The notes: a model not told the origin generated them from the sequence alone. Positions 27,999-37,313 are shown, numbered from the stretch's first letter. The stretch: DNA of 64,000 nt from Poindextera sp035294785 (GCA_035294785.1 DATGKF010000104.1:1-64000); one strand, 5' to 3'. Translations and numbers: made by a program.

Positions 27999-28113
27999 CG
28001 ACGACGGCAATCCTTAACGCGCGGAAACAGTCGGTTACAGGGTTTGTGTCGCCCTCGCCAGAAGCGACCGGCTATGTGCCAGGCTAGAGTCGAGGGGAGA
28101 GTGTCGTTTTCGC

Positions 28114-29313
28114 ATGCCGGTCACCGCACTCAAACGCCCCGCCACGCCCGTTCTGGCTCCGATCGCCTTCATCGACCTCGCCGCTCAGCAGGCGCGGCTG
28201 AAGCCGGCGATCGACGCGGCCATCGCCCGCGTGCTCGCCCACGGCCAGTACGTGATGGGGCCGGAAGTGCAGCTGCTCGAGCGCCAGCTCGCCGCCTTCG
28301 CCGGCGCCGCGCACGCCGTCAGCTGCGCCAATGGCACCGAGGCGGTCGCGCTGCCGCTGATGGCCTGGGAGATCGGGCCGGGCGACGCGGTCTTCTGTCC
28401 CAGCTTCACCTTCGCCGCGACCGGCGAGGTGATCCCCTGGCTCGGCGCCTCGCCGGTGTTCGTCGACATCCGCCCCGACACCTACAACCTCGACCCCGAC
28501 AAGCTGGAGGAGTCGATCCTCGCCGTTCTGGCCGAGGGGCGGCTCGCCCCGCGGGCCGTGATCGCCGTCGATCTCTTCGGACAGACGGCCGACTATCCGG
28601 CCATCGCCGCCGTCTGCCGCCGCCACGGGCTGAAGCTGATCGCCGATTCCGCGCAGGCGTTCGGCGCGACGCTCGGCGACCTGCACGCGGTCCACTGGGC
28701 CGACGCGATGACGACCAGCTTTTTTCCGGCGAAGCCGCTTGGCGCCTACGGCGACGGCGGCGCCGTCCTGACCGACGACGATTGGCTGGCCGAGCGCATC
28801 GACTCCCTGCGCGTGCACGGCAAGGCGACGAAGAGCGACGTCGAGGGCCACCGCTTCGACCACGACCCGAAGTACCTGAACCTGCGAGTCGGTATGAACA
28901 GCCGCCTCGACACGCTGCAGGCGGCGATCCTGATCGAAAAACTGAAGGTGTTCCCCGACGAGATCGGCTGGCGCGGCGCCGCCGCCGAACGCTACCGCGT
29001 CGGGCTGGAGGGCTCGCAGGTGACGACGCCGATCGTGATCGCCGCAGGGCGCTCCACCTGGGCTCAGTACACGATCGAACACCCGGACCGCGATGGGCTG
29101 ATGGCGCACCTGAAGGCCTGCGAAATCCCGACCGCGGCCTACTATCCGATGCCGATCCACACCCAGGAGGTCTACGCCCGCTATCCGCGGCCGGCGGGGC
29201 TGCCGGTCAGCGAGGCGAAGGCGGATCTCGTGCTCAGCCTGCCGATGCACGCTGACATCGACGCCGACACCCAGGATCGGGTGATCGACGCCATCCTCGG
29301 CTTCAACGGCTAG
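28114..29313 (+). CDS. DegT/DnrJ/EryC1/StrS family aminotransferase
   Basis: A PLP-dependent sugar aminotransferase of 399 residues. Typical motifs: FIDLAAQQARLKPAIDAAI, HGQYVMGPEVQLLE, AVSCANGTEAVALPLMA, CPSFTFAATGEVIPWLG, and SFFPAKPLGAYGDGGAV with the PLP lysine. AAYYPMPIHTQEVY is the conserved C-terminal segment. It is closest in feel to WbpE-like 3-oxo-sugar aminotransferases of nucleotide-sugar synthesis, but the substrate is not certain. It ends in a CTAG shared with the stop codon of the convergent GNAT gene. Confidence 0.92.
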   Translation: MPVTALKRPATPVLAPIAFIDLAAQQARLKPAIDAAIARVLAHGQYVMGPEVQLLERQLAAFAGAAHAVSCANGTEAVALPLMAWEIGPGDAVFCPSFTFAATGEVIPWLGASPVFVDIRPDTYNLDPDKLEESILAVLAEGRLAPRAVIAVDLFGQTADYPAIAAVCRRHGLKLIADSAQAFGATLGDLHAVHWADAMTTSFFPAKPLGAYGDGGAVLTDDDWLAERIDSLRVHGKATKSDVEGHRFDHDPKYLNLRVGMNSRLDTLQAAILIEKLKVFPDEIGWRGAAAERYRVGLEGSQVTTPIVIAAGRSTWAQYTIEHPDRDGLMAHLKACEIPTAAYYPMPIHTQEVYARYPRPAGLPVSEAKADLVLSLPMHADIDADTQDRVIDAILGFNG

Positions 29314-29840
29314 CGGCGCCGCGCGCGCCAGGCGTCCCGGGTCTGACCCCACAGATCGATCGGCTGGTCGTCGAACGGCGGCGGCAGCTTGCCTGGCCCG
29401 CGGTTGGTCGAGCCGAGCCGCTCGGCGACACGCTGGGACGCCACGTTCGCAGGGTCGATGCAGTGGATGACGTCGGTCCAGCCGAGCGTGTCGAACGCCC
29501 AGTCGATGGTGGCGACGGCCGCCTCGGTCGCGTAGCCCTGGCCATAGGCGTCCTTCACGAGGCCCCAGCCGACTTCGGTGCCTGGCCAGCCCTCGGGCAC
29601 CCACGGACCCACCCGCCCGATCCAGCGCCCTGAGTCCTTCTCGATCACCGAGAACATGCCGTGGCCGGACATGGCCCAGGCGCCCGCCACGCTCATGAAG
29701 CCGCGCCAGGCGACGGCGCGCGGCTGTGGGCCGCCGATGAAGCGCGAGGCCTCGTCCGCCATCATCGCGGCCCAGCCCTCGAAGTCCTCGGCGACCGGCG
29801 GCCGAAGCAAAAGGCGGGGCGTCTCGAGCACAGGGCCCAT
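29310..29840 (-). CDS. GNAT-family N-acetyltransferase (RimJ-like)
   Basis: A 176-residue acetyltransferase. The opening ETPRLLLRPPVAEDFEGW is typical of the RimJ/RimL branch. FSVIEKDSGRWIGRVGPWVPEGW and DAYGQGYATEAAVATIDWAF contain the acetyl-CoA-binding R/Q-x-x-G-x-G/A pattern, and ANVASQRVAERLG is the conserved tail. It probably acetylates a protein N-terminus or small molecule. Standalone and convergent with the aminotransferase. Confidence 0.92.
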   Translation of the reverse strand: MGPVLETPRLLLRPPVAEDFEGWAAMMADEASRFIGGPQPRAVAWRGFMSVAGAWAMSGHGMFSVIEKDSGRWIGRVGPWVPEGWPGTEVGWGLVKDAYGQGYATEAAVATIDWAFDTLGWTDVIHCIDPANVASQRVAERLGSTNRGPGKLPPPFDDQPIDLWGQTRDAWRARRR

Positions 29841-29910
29841 CGTTCGGTCCTTCGGAAAATGAGAGCGCGGGGTCTAGACCGGGCGGGCGTCGCCTTGCAA
29901 GGCTCGCGCG

Positions 29911-30327
29911 ATGTTCGCGCTCGACCCCGCCTTTGAAGCCGTCTCCGCTCCGCTCGCCGACCTTCAACTCTGCGCGGCCCGGCTCATGGACGACGCGCGC
30001 TGGCCCTGGATCGTGCTGATCCCAAGGCGCGCGTCGATCGTCGAAATCGAAGACCTTTCGAGCGCCGACCGCCAGCGGCTGATGAGGGAGATCGTGCAGG
30101 CGGGCGCGGCGGTGCGGGCCGTGGGCGCGGTGTCCGGCTCGGCGGTCGAGAAGCTGAACGTCGGCCTGATCGGCAACGTCACGCCGCAGCTTCACGCCCA
30201 TGTCGTCGGCCGCCGCGCCGGCGACCCGGCATGGCCGAGACCTGTCTGGGGCTTCGGCGCGGCCCGCCGCTATGCCGCCGAAGCGCTCGAGACCGCCCGC
30301 GAGGCCGCCCTGGCGGCTTTGGCCTAG
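29911..30327 (+). CDS. HIT-domain protein
   Basis: A 138-residue member of the histidine-triad superfamily, with KLNVGLIGNVTPQLHAHVVG. The usual HxHxH is QLHAHVV here, so the last two histidines are kept. Likely a nucleotide hydrolase or transferase acting on dinucleoside polyphosphates or adenylylated compounds. ATG at 29911, after a 70-nt gap. Its stop TAG overlaps the stop of the following minus-strand gene within a CTAG. Confidence 0.85.
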   Translation: MFALDPAFEAVSAPLADLQLCAARLMDDARWPWIVLIPRRASIVEIEDLSSADRQRLMREIVQAGAAVRAVGAVSGSAVEKLNVGLIGNVTPQLHAHVVGRRAGDPAWPRPVWGFGAARRYAAEALETAREAALAALA

Positions 30328-30827
30328 TCGCGCGTCATCGTCACCGCGAGGCGGGCGCGGCCGGCGCGCATCCACCCGACCCAACGCCCGTCGCCGGACT
30401 TGAGCTGCACCGTGTGCGCCGCCAGCCGCCGCCCCTCGCTGAAGCCCAGCACGAGCAGACCGCCGCGCGCGCGAATGCTGGCGATATAGCCCGCGCCGTC
30501 GAGGGCGCATTCGCGCCGCGCGTCGAGCCAGACGCCTTCCACGCCAGGCGCATCGGGGCCGGCGGCGCGCGGGTCGAGCAGACCGGCGGGGTCGGCGAAC
30601 TGGAAGCGGTAGAGCAGCTCGCCGTCCGCGGCGTTCAGCCGCCAAGCCCCCTCGAGCGGGCCGCGCAGCGCCTGGCCGGCGTCGAAGGCGGCGCGCACCT
30701 CCGCTTCGCCGCCAGCGTTCGGATCGGGCGGCGGCTGCGATGCGCCCGGCGGCGGCTCCTCGCCCTCCGGCGCGGCGGCCAGCGGCGGCGCCTGGGCCAG
30801 CGCCAGCGCGGCCAGCAGCGCGATCAT
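30324..30827 (-). CDS. Secreted hypothetical protein
   Basis: A 167-residue protein with a signal peptide, MIALLAALALAQAPPLAAAP, followed by a Pro/Glu-rich spacer and a beta-rich domain. That domain (ALRGPLEGAWRLNAADGELL, DARRECALDGAGYIASI, LVLGFSEGRRLAAHTVQL) is reminiscent of small periplasmic beta-barrel proteins such as AprI-type inhibitors, but I do not recognise the family. The ATG at 30827 overlaps the stop of the upstream CoA-ester-lyase gene (ATGA), so the two are probably translated together. Confidence 0.75.
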   Translation of the reverse strand: MIALLAALALAQAPPLAAAPEGEEPPPGASQPPPDPNAGGEAEVRAAFDAGQALRGPLEGAWRLNAADGELLYRFQFADPAGLLDPRAAGPDAPGVEGVWLDARRECALDGAGYIASIRARGGLLVLGFSEGRRLAAHTVQLKSGDGRWVGWMRAGRARLAVTMTRD

Positions 30828-31696
30828 CCGCCCGCCAGCGCCGCGATGGCCTCGGCGATCTCGACCGTCCGCCGCGCCCGGTCCAGGTGCAGCCGCTCGG
30901 CCAGACGGCCCTCCACCTGCAGCGCCCCTTTGCGGGCGTTCTCCGGCAGGGCGTAGGCGGCGATCACCGCCTTCGACCAGGCGACGTCGGCCGGCTCGGG
31001 CGCGAACAGGCGGTTGGCGGCCTCGATCTGGTTCGGGTGGATCAGCGTCTTGCCGTCGAAGCCGATGTCCGCCGCCTGCCGGCACTGCGCCTCGAGCAGC
31101 GCCGTGTCGTCGATCGCGTTCAGCACGCTGTCGAGGATCAAGAGGCCGTGGGCGCGCGCGGCGGCGACGGCGAGGGTGAGCACGGCGAGGTGCGGCGCGC
31201 GGTCCGGCGTCTGCCGACCGCCCATCGCCTTGGCCAGGTCATTGAGGCCGATCACCCAGAGCGTCGTGCGCCCGGCCGCCGAGGCGCGGCCGATGGCGTC
31301 CAGCGCCAGCACCGCCGCCGGCGTCTCGATCATCGCCCAGAGCGCGGTGGTGGCCGGCGCGACGGAGATGGCGGCCTCATAGGCGGCGAGGTCCTCCGGA
31401 CCGCTGATCTTCGGGACCAGGATGGCGTCGGGCGCGGCCGCCGCGGCCGCCGCCAGATCGGCTGCTCCCCACGGCGTGTCGAGGCCGTTGCAGCGGATGA
31501 TGACTTCGCGCGCGCCGAAGCCGCCCGCCTTCAGCGCCGCCACCGCGCCGGCGCGCGCCTCGGGCTTGGCGTCCGGGGCGACCGCGTCCTCGAGGTCGAG
31601 GATGACGCCGTCGCAGGGCAGGCTGCGCGCCTTTTCGACAGCGCGAGCGTTGGAGGCGGGCATGTAGAGGACGCTGCGGCGCGGGCGGATGGGCAT
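30824..31696 (-). CDS. CoA-ester lyase (HpcH/HpaI, citrate-lyase-beta-like)
   Basis: A 290-residue metal-dependent aldolase-fold enzyme. Motifs: RPRRSVLYMPASNARAVEKA at the N-terminus, CDGVILDLEDAVAPDAKPEA with the metal-binding Glu/Asp, ALWAMIETPAAVLALDAI, LWVIGLNDLAKAMG, and DGKTLIHPNQIEAANRLF. It is related to malyl-CoA, beta-methylmalyl-CoA and citramalyl-CoA lyases and CitE; sequence alone does not separate them. It lies near the succinyl-CoA ligase cluster on the opposite strand. Coupled to the small secreted protein gene downstream. Confidence 0.9.
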   Translation of the reverse strand: MPIRPRRSVLYMPASNARAVEKARSLPCDGVILDLEDAVAPDAKPEARAGAVAALKAGGFGAREVIIRCNGLDTPWGAADLAAAAAAAPDAILVPKISGPEDLAAYEAAISVAPATTALWAMIETPAAVLALDAIGRASAAGRTTLWVIGLNDLAKAMGGRQTPDRAPHLAVLTLAVAAARAHGLLILDSVLNAIDDTALLEAQCRQAADIGFDGKTLIHPNQIEAANRLFAPEPADVAWSKAVIAAYALPENARKGALQVEGRLAERLHLDRARRTVEIAEAIAALAGG

Positions 31697-31781
31697 GGGC
31701 GATTTGTCGCCCGCGCTCCGCCGGGGCGCAACCGGCGGTCGCGGGTCTTGCGCCGATCCAGCGGCTTAGGCACACCAAGGC

Positions 31782-34700
31782 ATGCCAGCGCCGGACCCGC
31801 ATTCGTCCGATCCGTTCGTCTTCCACGATCCGTCGGGCCGCAGGGGCAGGCGGGCCGGGCAGGCGGGCGGGCTCTTGCTATCGCTGCTGGCGGCGATCGT
31901 CGCGGCGTTTCTGGCCACCCTGGCGCTCGCCCCGGCGTTGCCGGACCTGCAACTGCACGATCCGCACGCGCTGCAGGCGCTGCATGTGGAGAACGTCCGC
32001 CGCCTGCGTGGCAAGCCGGCCTGGACCCACATCGGCCGCCCACGCGCGCCGGGCCCGAACGCGGCGTCCAAGCCGCTGACCGTCGGCTTCTACGTGAGCT
32101 GGGACCCGGACTCGCGCGCCTCGCTCGCCCGCCACATCGGCCAGCTCGACATCGTCGCGCCGCAGTGGTTCGCGCTGAAGGACACCGCCGGCGATCTCGA
32201 CGTCACCGACGACCCGCAGGCCGTGGCGCTGATCGCGGCGCAACAGCACCCGCCGGCGGTGCTGCCCGTGATCCACAACGCCCATGAGGAGATGTTCGAC
32301 ACCGCGCTGGGCGATGCGCTGCTGCTGCATCCCGAAGCGCAGAAACGGCTGATCGCCCAGCTGATCACCCAATCGCAACAGCACGGCTACGCGGGCTACA
32401 TCTTCGACCTGGAAAACCTGTCCCCCGAGGCGGTGGCGGCCTATCCGGCCCTGCTCGCCCGCGTGCGGGCGGCGATGAAGCCGTTCGGCCGCGAGGTCTG
32501 GGCGACCGCGCCGTTCGACGACGACGACTGGCCGCTGAAGGCGCTGCAGGCCAACTCCGACAGCCTGATCCTGATGGCCTACGACGAGCACTGGAAAACC
32601 GGGCAGTCCGGGCCGGCCGCCGGCGAGGACTGGTTCGAAAAGTACCTGAACTCGCGCCTCTCCAAGCTCGACGCGGCCCACACCATCGTCGCCTATGGCG
32701 CCTACGGCTACGACTGGACCGCGGCCGACGCGACCGGGCAGAACAGCGCCGACGCCGTGACCTTCCACGAGGCGATGCAGAACGCCCGCGACGCCGGCGT
32801 CGACATCGACTTCGACGACGACGCGCTGAACCCGCACTACGAATACAAGGACGAGGACGGCAAGCACGACGTCTGGTTCCTCGACGCCGTCACCACCTTC
32901 AATCAGATCAAGGTCACCGACCCGTGGCGCGTGCGCGGCTATGGCCTATGGCGGCTGGGCTCCGAGGATCCCGGCGTCTGGAGCCTGTTCGGCCGCCCGT
33001 ACGGCGATGTCACGACGGCCGGCCTGACCGACCTCGCCGGCGGGACCAACGTCGACTTCGACGGCACCGGCGAGATCCTGCGCGTGGCGGCGACGCCGCA
33101 GCCCGGCCATCGAACCCTGACGATGGACTCCGACACCCACCTGATTTCGGACGAGCACTACGACCAGTTGCCGACCGCCTACGTGGTGGATCGCTACGGC
33201 GCCCACCCCGGCTGGGTGGCGCTCACCTTCGACGACGGGCCGGACTCGCACTGGACGCCGCAGGTCCTGAAGATCCTGGAAGAGAAGCACGCGCCGGCGA
33301 CCTTCTTCGTCATCGGCGAGAACATGCAGGCGCACCCTGGCCTCGTGCACCGCGAGGTCGACGACGGCATGGAGGTGGGCAGCCACACCTTCACCCACCC
33401 GGACATCTCGAAGATTCCGGTCGGCTGGATGGACGTGCAGCTGAACGCCACTCAGCGCTTGTTCGAGGTCGTGGTCGGGCGCGACTTCCGCCTCTTCCGG
33501 CCGCCCTATTACGGCGACGCCGACCCATCGACCGGCGCCGACGTCGAGCCGCTCGTGCGCGCCCAGAAGCTTGGCTACTACATCGTCGGCCTGCGCATCG
33601 ACCCCGGCGACTGGAAGCGGCCGCCGCCCGAGCAGATCGTGCAGACGACGCTCGACGATCTGGCCCGCACCGATCCGGAGACCGGCCGCTCCTCGATCGT
33701 GCTCCTGCACGATTCCGGCGGCGATCGCAGCCGCACCGTCGCCGCCCTGCCGGTGCTGATCGATCAACTGCGGGCGCAGGGCTACCAGCTGGTGACGGTC
33801 AGCCAGCTCATGGGCATCTCCGACGCCCAGGCGATGCCGCCGACCGATCGACCCTGGCTGGAGCTGACCCTCGACCGCATCGGGTTCGGCATTTTCCGGG
33901 AGGTGACGCTCGGCCTGAACGCGCTCTTCATCAGCGCCATCGTGCTTGGCGTGACGCGGCTGTTGTTCATGGCCGTGCTCGGCCTCGCGCACCGCTTCGG
34001 CGAGGACCGGCGCCGGCCGGCCGACATCGATCCGGCGACCGGCCCGCTCGTCAGCGTGCTCATCCCCTGCTTCAATGAGGAGAAGGTGATCGCCGCCTCG
34101 GTCGGCCGCATCCTCGAATCCAACTGGTCGCGCCTCGAGGTGATCATCCTCGACGACGGCTCGACGGACGGCACCGCCGCCGAGGTCGAGAAGCATTTCG
34201 CTGGCGAGCCGCGGGTGCGCCTCATTCGCTTCCCGAACGGCGGCAAGGCGATGGCGCTGAACCGCGGCCTCGACCAGGTGCGGGGCGAGATCGTCGTGGC
34301 GCTCGACGCCGACACGCTGTTCCCACCCGCCACGATCGGCCGGCTGGCGCGCTGGTTCGCCGATCCGAAGGTCGGCGCCGTGGCCGGCAACGCCCTGGTC
34401 GGCAACCGCCGAAACCTGATCACGCGCTGGCAGGCGCTCGAGTACGTCACCGCCCAGAACCTGGAGCGCCGCGCGCTGGCCGCGCTGGGGGCGGTGACGG
34501 TGGTGCCGGGCGCGGTCGGCGCCTGGCGTCGCGCGACGCTGGAGCAGCTCGGCGGCTACCCGGCCGACACGCTGGCCGAGGACCAGGATCTCACCATCGG
34601 CGCCCAGCGCGAGGGCTGGCGGGTCGAGTTCGACCCGGACGCGCGCGCCTACACCGAGGCGCCGGAGACGGTGGGCGGGCTCCTGAAGCAGCGCTTCCGC

Positions 34701-35207
34701 TGGTCGTTCGGCACGCTGCAATGCATCTGGAAGCACCGCGCGGCGACCTTCGATCGCCGCCACGCCATCCTCGGGTTCGTCGCCCTGCCGCAGATCTGGC
34801 TCTTCCAGATCATCCTGGCGACGGCCGCGCCGCTCGTGGACCTCGGCGTCATCTGGGCGCTGGCGTCCGCCTCCGTCGACCACTTCTTCCACGGCGCGGA
34901 GGCGGGGACGGACAAGCTCGTTCAGGCGCTGCTCTACTGGGCGATCTTCATCTTCGTCGACCTCTCGGCCGCCGCCCTAGGCATGGCGCTCGAGCGCCGC
35001 GCGCCCTGGTCGGACACCGCCTGGATTCCGGTGCAGCGGTTCGGCTACCGCCAGCTTATGTACTACGTGGTGGTCAAGGCGGTGGTGACCGCCGTGCGCG
35101 GGCCGCGCGTCGGCTGGGGCAAGCTCGAACGCCGCGCGACCGCGGCGGTGGAGCAGCGAGAAAAGCCGGCTCGCGCGGTTGCGGCGGCCAAGCCTCGGCG
35201 CCTATAA
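31782..35207 (+). CDS. Fused GH18-like hydrolase, NodB polysaccharide deacetylase and GT2 glycosyltransferase
   Basis: A 1141-residue membrane protein with three enzyme domains in series. After an N-terminal TM (about residues 29-51) comes a GH18-like domain with GYIFDLENLSPE, where D209 and E211 form the DxE pair. Next is a NodB deacetylase: LTFDDGPD (D484, D485), SHTFTHPD (H535, H539) and FRPPYYGD. A TM near 710-735 leads to a family-2 glycosyltransferase: LIPCFNEEK (about 760), ILDDGSTDGT (791), LDADT, TLAEDQDLT and QRFRW (970-974, the QxxRW motif of processive synthases). C-terminal TMs follow. By analogy with PgaB and PgaC, it may make and trim a beta-linked N-acetylglucosamine-type polymer at the envelope. 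Confidence 0.93.
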   Translation: MPAPDPHSSDPFVFHDPSGRRGRRAGQAGGLLLSLLAAIVAAFLATLALAPALPDLQLHDPHALQALHVENVRRLRGKPAWTHIGRPRAPGPNAASKPLTVGFYVSWDPDSRASLARHIGQLDIVAPQWFALKDTAGDLDVTDDPQAVALIAAQQHPPAVLPVIHNAHEEMFDTALGDALLLHPEAQKRLIAQLITQSQQHGYAGYIFDLENLSPEAVAAYPALLARVRAAMKPFGREVWATAPFDDDDWPLKALQANSDSLILMAYDEHWKTGQSGPAAGEDWFEKYLNSRLSKLDAAHTIVAYGAYGYDWTAADATGQNSADAVTFHEAMQNARDAGVDIDFDDDALNPHYEYKDEDGKHDVWFLDAVTTFNQIKVTDPWRVRGYGLWRLGSEDPGVWSLFGRPYGDVTTAGLTDLAGGTNVDFDGTGEILRVAATPQPGHRTLTMDSDTHLISDEHYDQLPTAYVVDRYGAHPGWVALTFDDGPDSHWTPQVLKILEEKHAPATFFVIGENMQAHPGLVHREVDDGMEVGSHTFTHPDISKIPVGWMDVQLNATQRLFEVVVGRDFRLFRPPYYGDADPSTGADVEPLVRAQKLGYYIVGLRIDPGDWKRPPPEQIVQTTLDDLARTDPETGRSSIVLLHDSGGDRSRTVAALPVLIDQLRAQGYQLVTVSQLMGISDAQAMPPTDRPWLELTLDRIGFGIFREVTLGLNALFISAIVLGVTRLLFMAVLGLAHRFGEDRRRPADIDPATGPLVSVLIPCFNEEKVIAASVGRILESNWSRLEVIILDDGSTDGTAAEVEKHFAGEPRVRLIRFPNGGKAMALNRGLDQVRGEIVVALDADTLFPPATIGRLARWFADPKVGAVAGNALVGNRRNLITRWQALEYVTAQNLERRALAALGAVTVVPGAVGAWRRATLEQLGGYPADTLAEDQDLTIGAQREGWRVEFDPDARAYTEAPETVGGLLKQRFRWSFGTLQCIWKHRAATFDRRHAILGFVALPQIWLFQIILATAAPLVDLGVIWALASASVDHFFHGAEAGTDKLVQALLYWAIFIFVDLSAAALGMALERRAPWSDTAWIPVQRFGYRQLMYYVVVKAVVTAVRGPRVGWGKLERRATAAVEQREKPARAVAAAKPRRL

Positions 35208-35220
35208 CCGCCGCGACCTG

Positions 35221-35249
35221 GCCCCTCTCGGGACCGTGAAAAGAGGGGC
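35221..35249. other. Hairpin before sucC
   Basis: GCCCCTCT and AGAGGGGC form a perfect 8-bp stem with a 13-nt loop in the 54-nt gap between the polysaccharide gene and sucC. No T run follows. It could be a weak terminator or an mRNA leader structure; low confidence. Confidence 0.35.
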
Positions 35250-35261
35250 GCCGGCGAACGC

Positions 35262-36425
35262 GTGAACATTCATGAGCACCAGGCCAAGGCGGTCCTGAAG
35301 GCGTTCGGGGCGCCGGTCCCACAGGGTTTTCCAGCTTTTTCCGCCAACGAGGCGGTCGCCGCCGCCGAACGGCTCGACGGCCCGGTGTGGGTGGTCAAGG
35401 CGCAGATCCACGCCGGCGGCCGCGGCAAGGGCGGCGGGGTCAAGATCGCCAAGTCGGTCGGCGAGGTGAAAACGCTGGCCGAGGCGATGCTGGGCATGAC
35501 GCTCGTCACCCACCAGACGGGCCCCAAGGGCCGCGTGGTGCGCCGCCTCTACATCGAAGAAGGCGCCGACATCAAAAAGGAGTTCTACGTCTCCCTCCTG
35601 GTCGACCGCGAGACCAGCCGTGTCGCCGTCGTCGCCTCCACCGAGGGCGGCATGGACATCGAGGACGTCGCGCGCAACGCGCCGGACAAGATCATCACCT
35701 TCACCATCGACCCGGCGACCGGCGTCTTCCCGCACCACTGCGCGGCGCTCGCCGCGGCCCTGAAACTCCAGGGCGAGCCGGCCAAACAGGCCCGCGCGCT
35801 CCTGCCGGCGCTCTATAAGGCCTTCGTCGAGAAGGACATGAGCCTGCTCGAGATCAACCCGCTGATCGTCACCGGCGACGAACGGGTGGTGGTGCTCGAC
35901 GCCAAGATCGGCTTCGACGACAACGCCCTCTACCGCCATCCCGACATCCGCGAGCTGCGCGATCCGACCGAGGAGGACGAGAAGGAGATCGAGGCCTCGA
36001 AGTACGAGCTTTCCTATATCGCCCTCGACGGCGAGATCGGCTGCATGGTCAACGGCGCGGGCCTGGCCATGGCGACCATGGACATCATCAAGCTCTACGG
36101 CGCCGAGCCGGCCAACTTTCTCGACGTCGGCGGCGGCGCGACGCGCGAGAAGGTGACGGCGGCGTTCAAGATCATCATGGCCGACCCCAACGTCAAAGGC
36201 ATCCTCGTCAACATCTTCGGCGGGATCGCCCGCTGCGACACGCTGGCCGAGGGCATCGTGGCGGCGGTGAAAGAGGTGTCGCTGACCGTGCCGCTGGTCG
36301 TCAGGCTCGAGGGCACCAACGCCGAGCTCGGCAAGCAGATCATCCGTGACTCGGGCCTGAACGTGATCCCCGCCAACGACCTCGCCGACGGGGCCGCGAA
36401 GATCGTCAAAGCGGTGAAGGGGTAG
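35262..36425 (+). CDS. sucC: Succinate-CoA ligase (ADP-forming) subunit beta
   Basis: TCA-cycle subunit that binds succinate and nucleotide and pairs with SucD. The 387-residue protein starts at GTG 35262 with NIHEHQAKAVLKAFGAPVP. An ATP-grasp domain carries VVKAQIHAGGRGKGGGVKI, and SLLEINPLIVTGDERVVVLD, GCMVNGAGLAMATMDII and ILVNIFGGIARCD are the family hallmarks. It opens the sucC-sucD-sucA-sucB run. No mdh gene is found upstream, where many alphaproteobacteria have it. Confidence 0.97.
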   Translation: MNIHEHQAKAVLKAFGAPVPQGFPAFSANEAVAAAERLDGPVWVVKAQIHAGGRGKGGGVKIAKSVGEVKTLAEAMLGMTLVTHQTGPKGRVVRRLYIEEGADIKKEFYVSLLVDRETSRVAVVASTEGGMDIEDVARNAPDKIITFTIDPATGVFPHHCAALAAALKLQGEPAKQARALLPALYKAFVEKDMSLLEINPLIVTGDERVVVLDAKIGFDDNALYRHPDIRELRDPTEEDEKEIEASKYELSYIALDGEIGCMVNGAGLAMATMDIIKLYGAEPANFLDVGGGATREKVTAAFKIIMADPNVKGILVNIFGGIARCDTLAEGIVAAVKEVSLTVPLVVRLEGTNAELGKQIIRDSGLNVIPANDLADGAAKIVKAVKG

Positions 36426-36434
36426 GCCGAAGCG

Positions 36435-37313
36435 ATGTCCATCCTGATCGACAAGAACACCAAGGTCATCTGCCAGGGCATCACGGGCGCGCAGGGGACG
36501 TTTCACTCCGAGCAGGCCATCGCCTACGGGACGCAGATGGTCGGCGGCACCTCCCCCGGCAAAGGCGGCCAGACGCACCTGGGCCTGCCCGTCTTCGACA
36601 CCGTCGCCGAGGCCGTGCATGCGACCGGCGCCACGGCCAGCGTGATGTATGTCCCGCCGGCCTTCGCCGCGGACGCGATCCTGGAAGCGATCGACGCCGA
36701 GATCGCGCTCATCGTCTGCATCACCGAGGGCATCCCGGTCGCCGACATGATCAAGGTCAAGCGCTCGCTCTGCGGATCGAAGTCGCGGCTGATCGGCCCG
36801 AACTGCCCGGGCGTGCTCACCCCGCAAGCCTGCAAGATCGGCATCATGCCCGGCAACATCTTCAAGAAGGGCTCGGTGGGCGTTGTCTCCCGCTCGGGCA
36901 CGCTTACCTATGAGGCCGTGTTTCAGACCACCAACGTGGGCTTGGGCCAGACCACGGCCGTCGGCATCGGCGGCGACCCGGTCAAGGGCGTCGAGTTCAT
37001 CGAAATCCTGGAGATGTTCCTCGCCGACGACGAGACCAAGTCCATCGTCATGATCGGCGAGATTGGTGGCGCGGCCGAAGAGGACGCAGCCGATTTCATT
37101 AAGCATTCCAAGGTTAAGAAGCCGATGGTCGGGTTCATCGCCGGGCGCACGGCGCCCCCGGGCCGCCGCATGGGACATGCTGGCGCCATTATTTCGGGCG
37201 GAAAGGGCGGCGCCGAGGACAAGATCGAGGCCATGGAAGCGGCCGGGATCAAGGTTTCGCCGTCGCCGGCCGCGCTTGGCGAAACTCTGGTAGAGGTGCT
37301 GAAAAGCGCCTGA
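36435..37313 (+). CDS. sucD: Succinate-CoA ligase subunit alpha
   Basis: The 292-residue alpha subunit binds CoA and carries the phosphorylated histidine. It begins SILIDKNTKVICQGITGAQG (CoA-binding Rossmann fold). The active-site His lies in RRMGHAGAIISGGKGGAEDK near residue 245. GPNCPGVLTPQACKIGIMPG and GGDPVKGVEFIEILEMF are typical. It follows sucC by 9 nt and precedes sucA by 69 nt. Confidence 0.97.
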   Translation: MSILIDKNTKVICQGITGAQGTFHSEQAIAYGTQMVGGTSPGKGGQTHLGLPVFDTVAEAVHATGATASVMYVPPAFAADAILEAIDAEIALIVCITEGIPVADMIKVKRSLCGSKSRLIGPNCPGVLTPQACKIGIMPGNIFKKGSVGVVSRSGTLTYEAVFQTTNVGLGQTTAVGIGGDPVKGVEFIEILEMFLADDETKSIVMIGEIGGAAEEDAADFIKHSKVKKPMVGFIAGRTAPPGRRMGHAGAIISGGKGGAEDKIEAMEAAGIKVSPSPAALGETLVEVLKSA

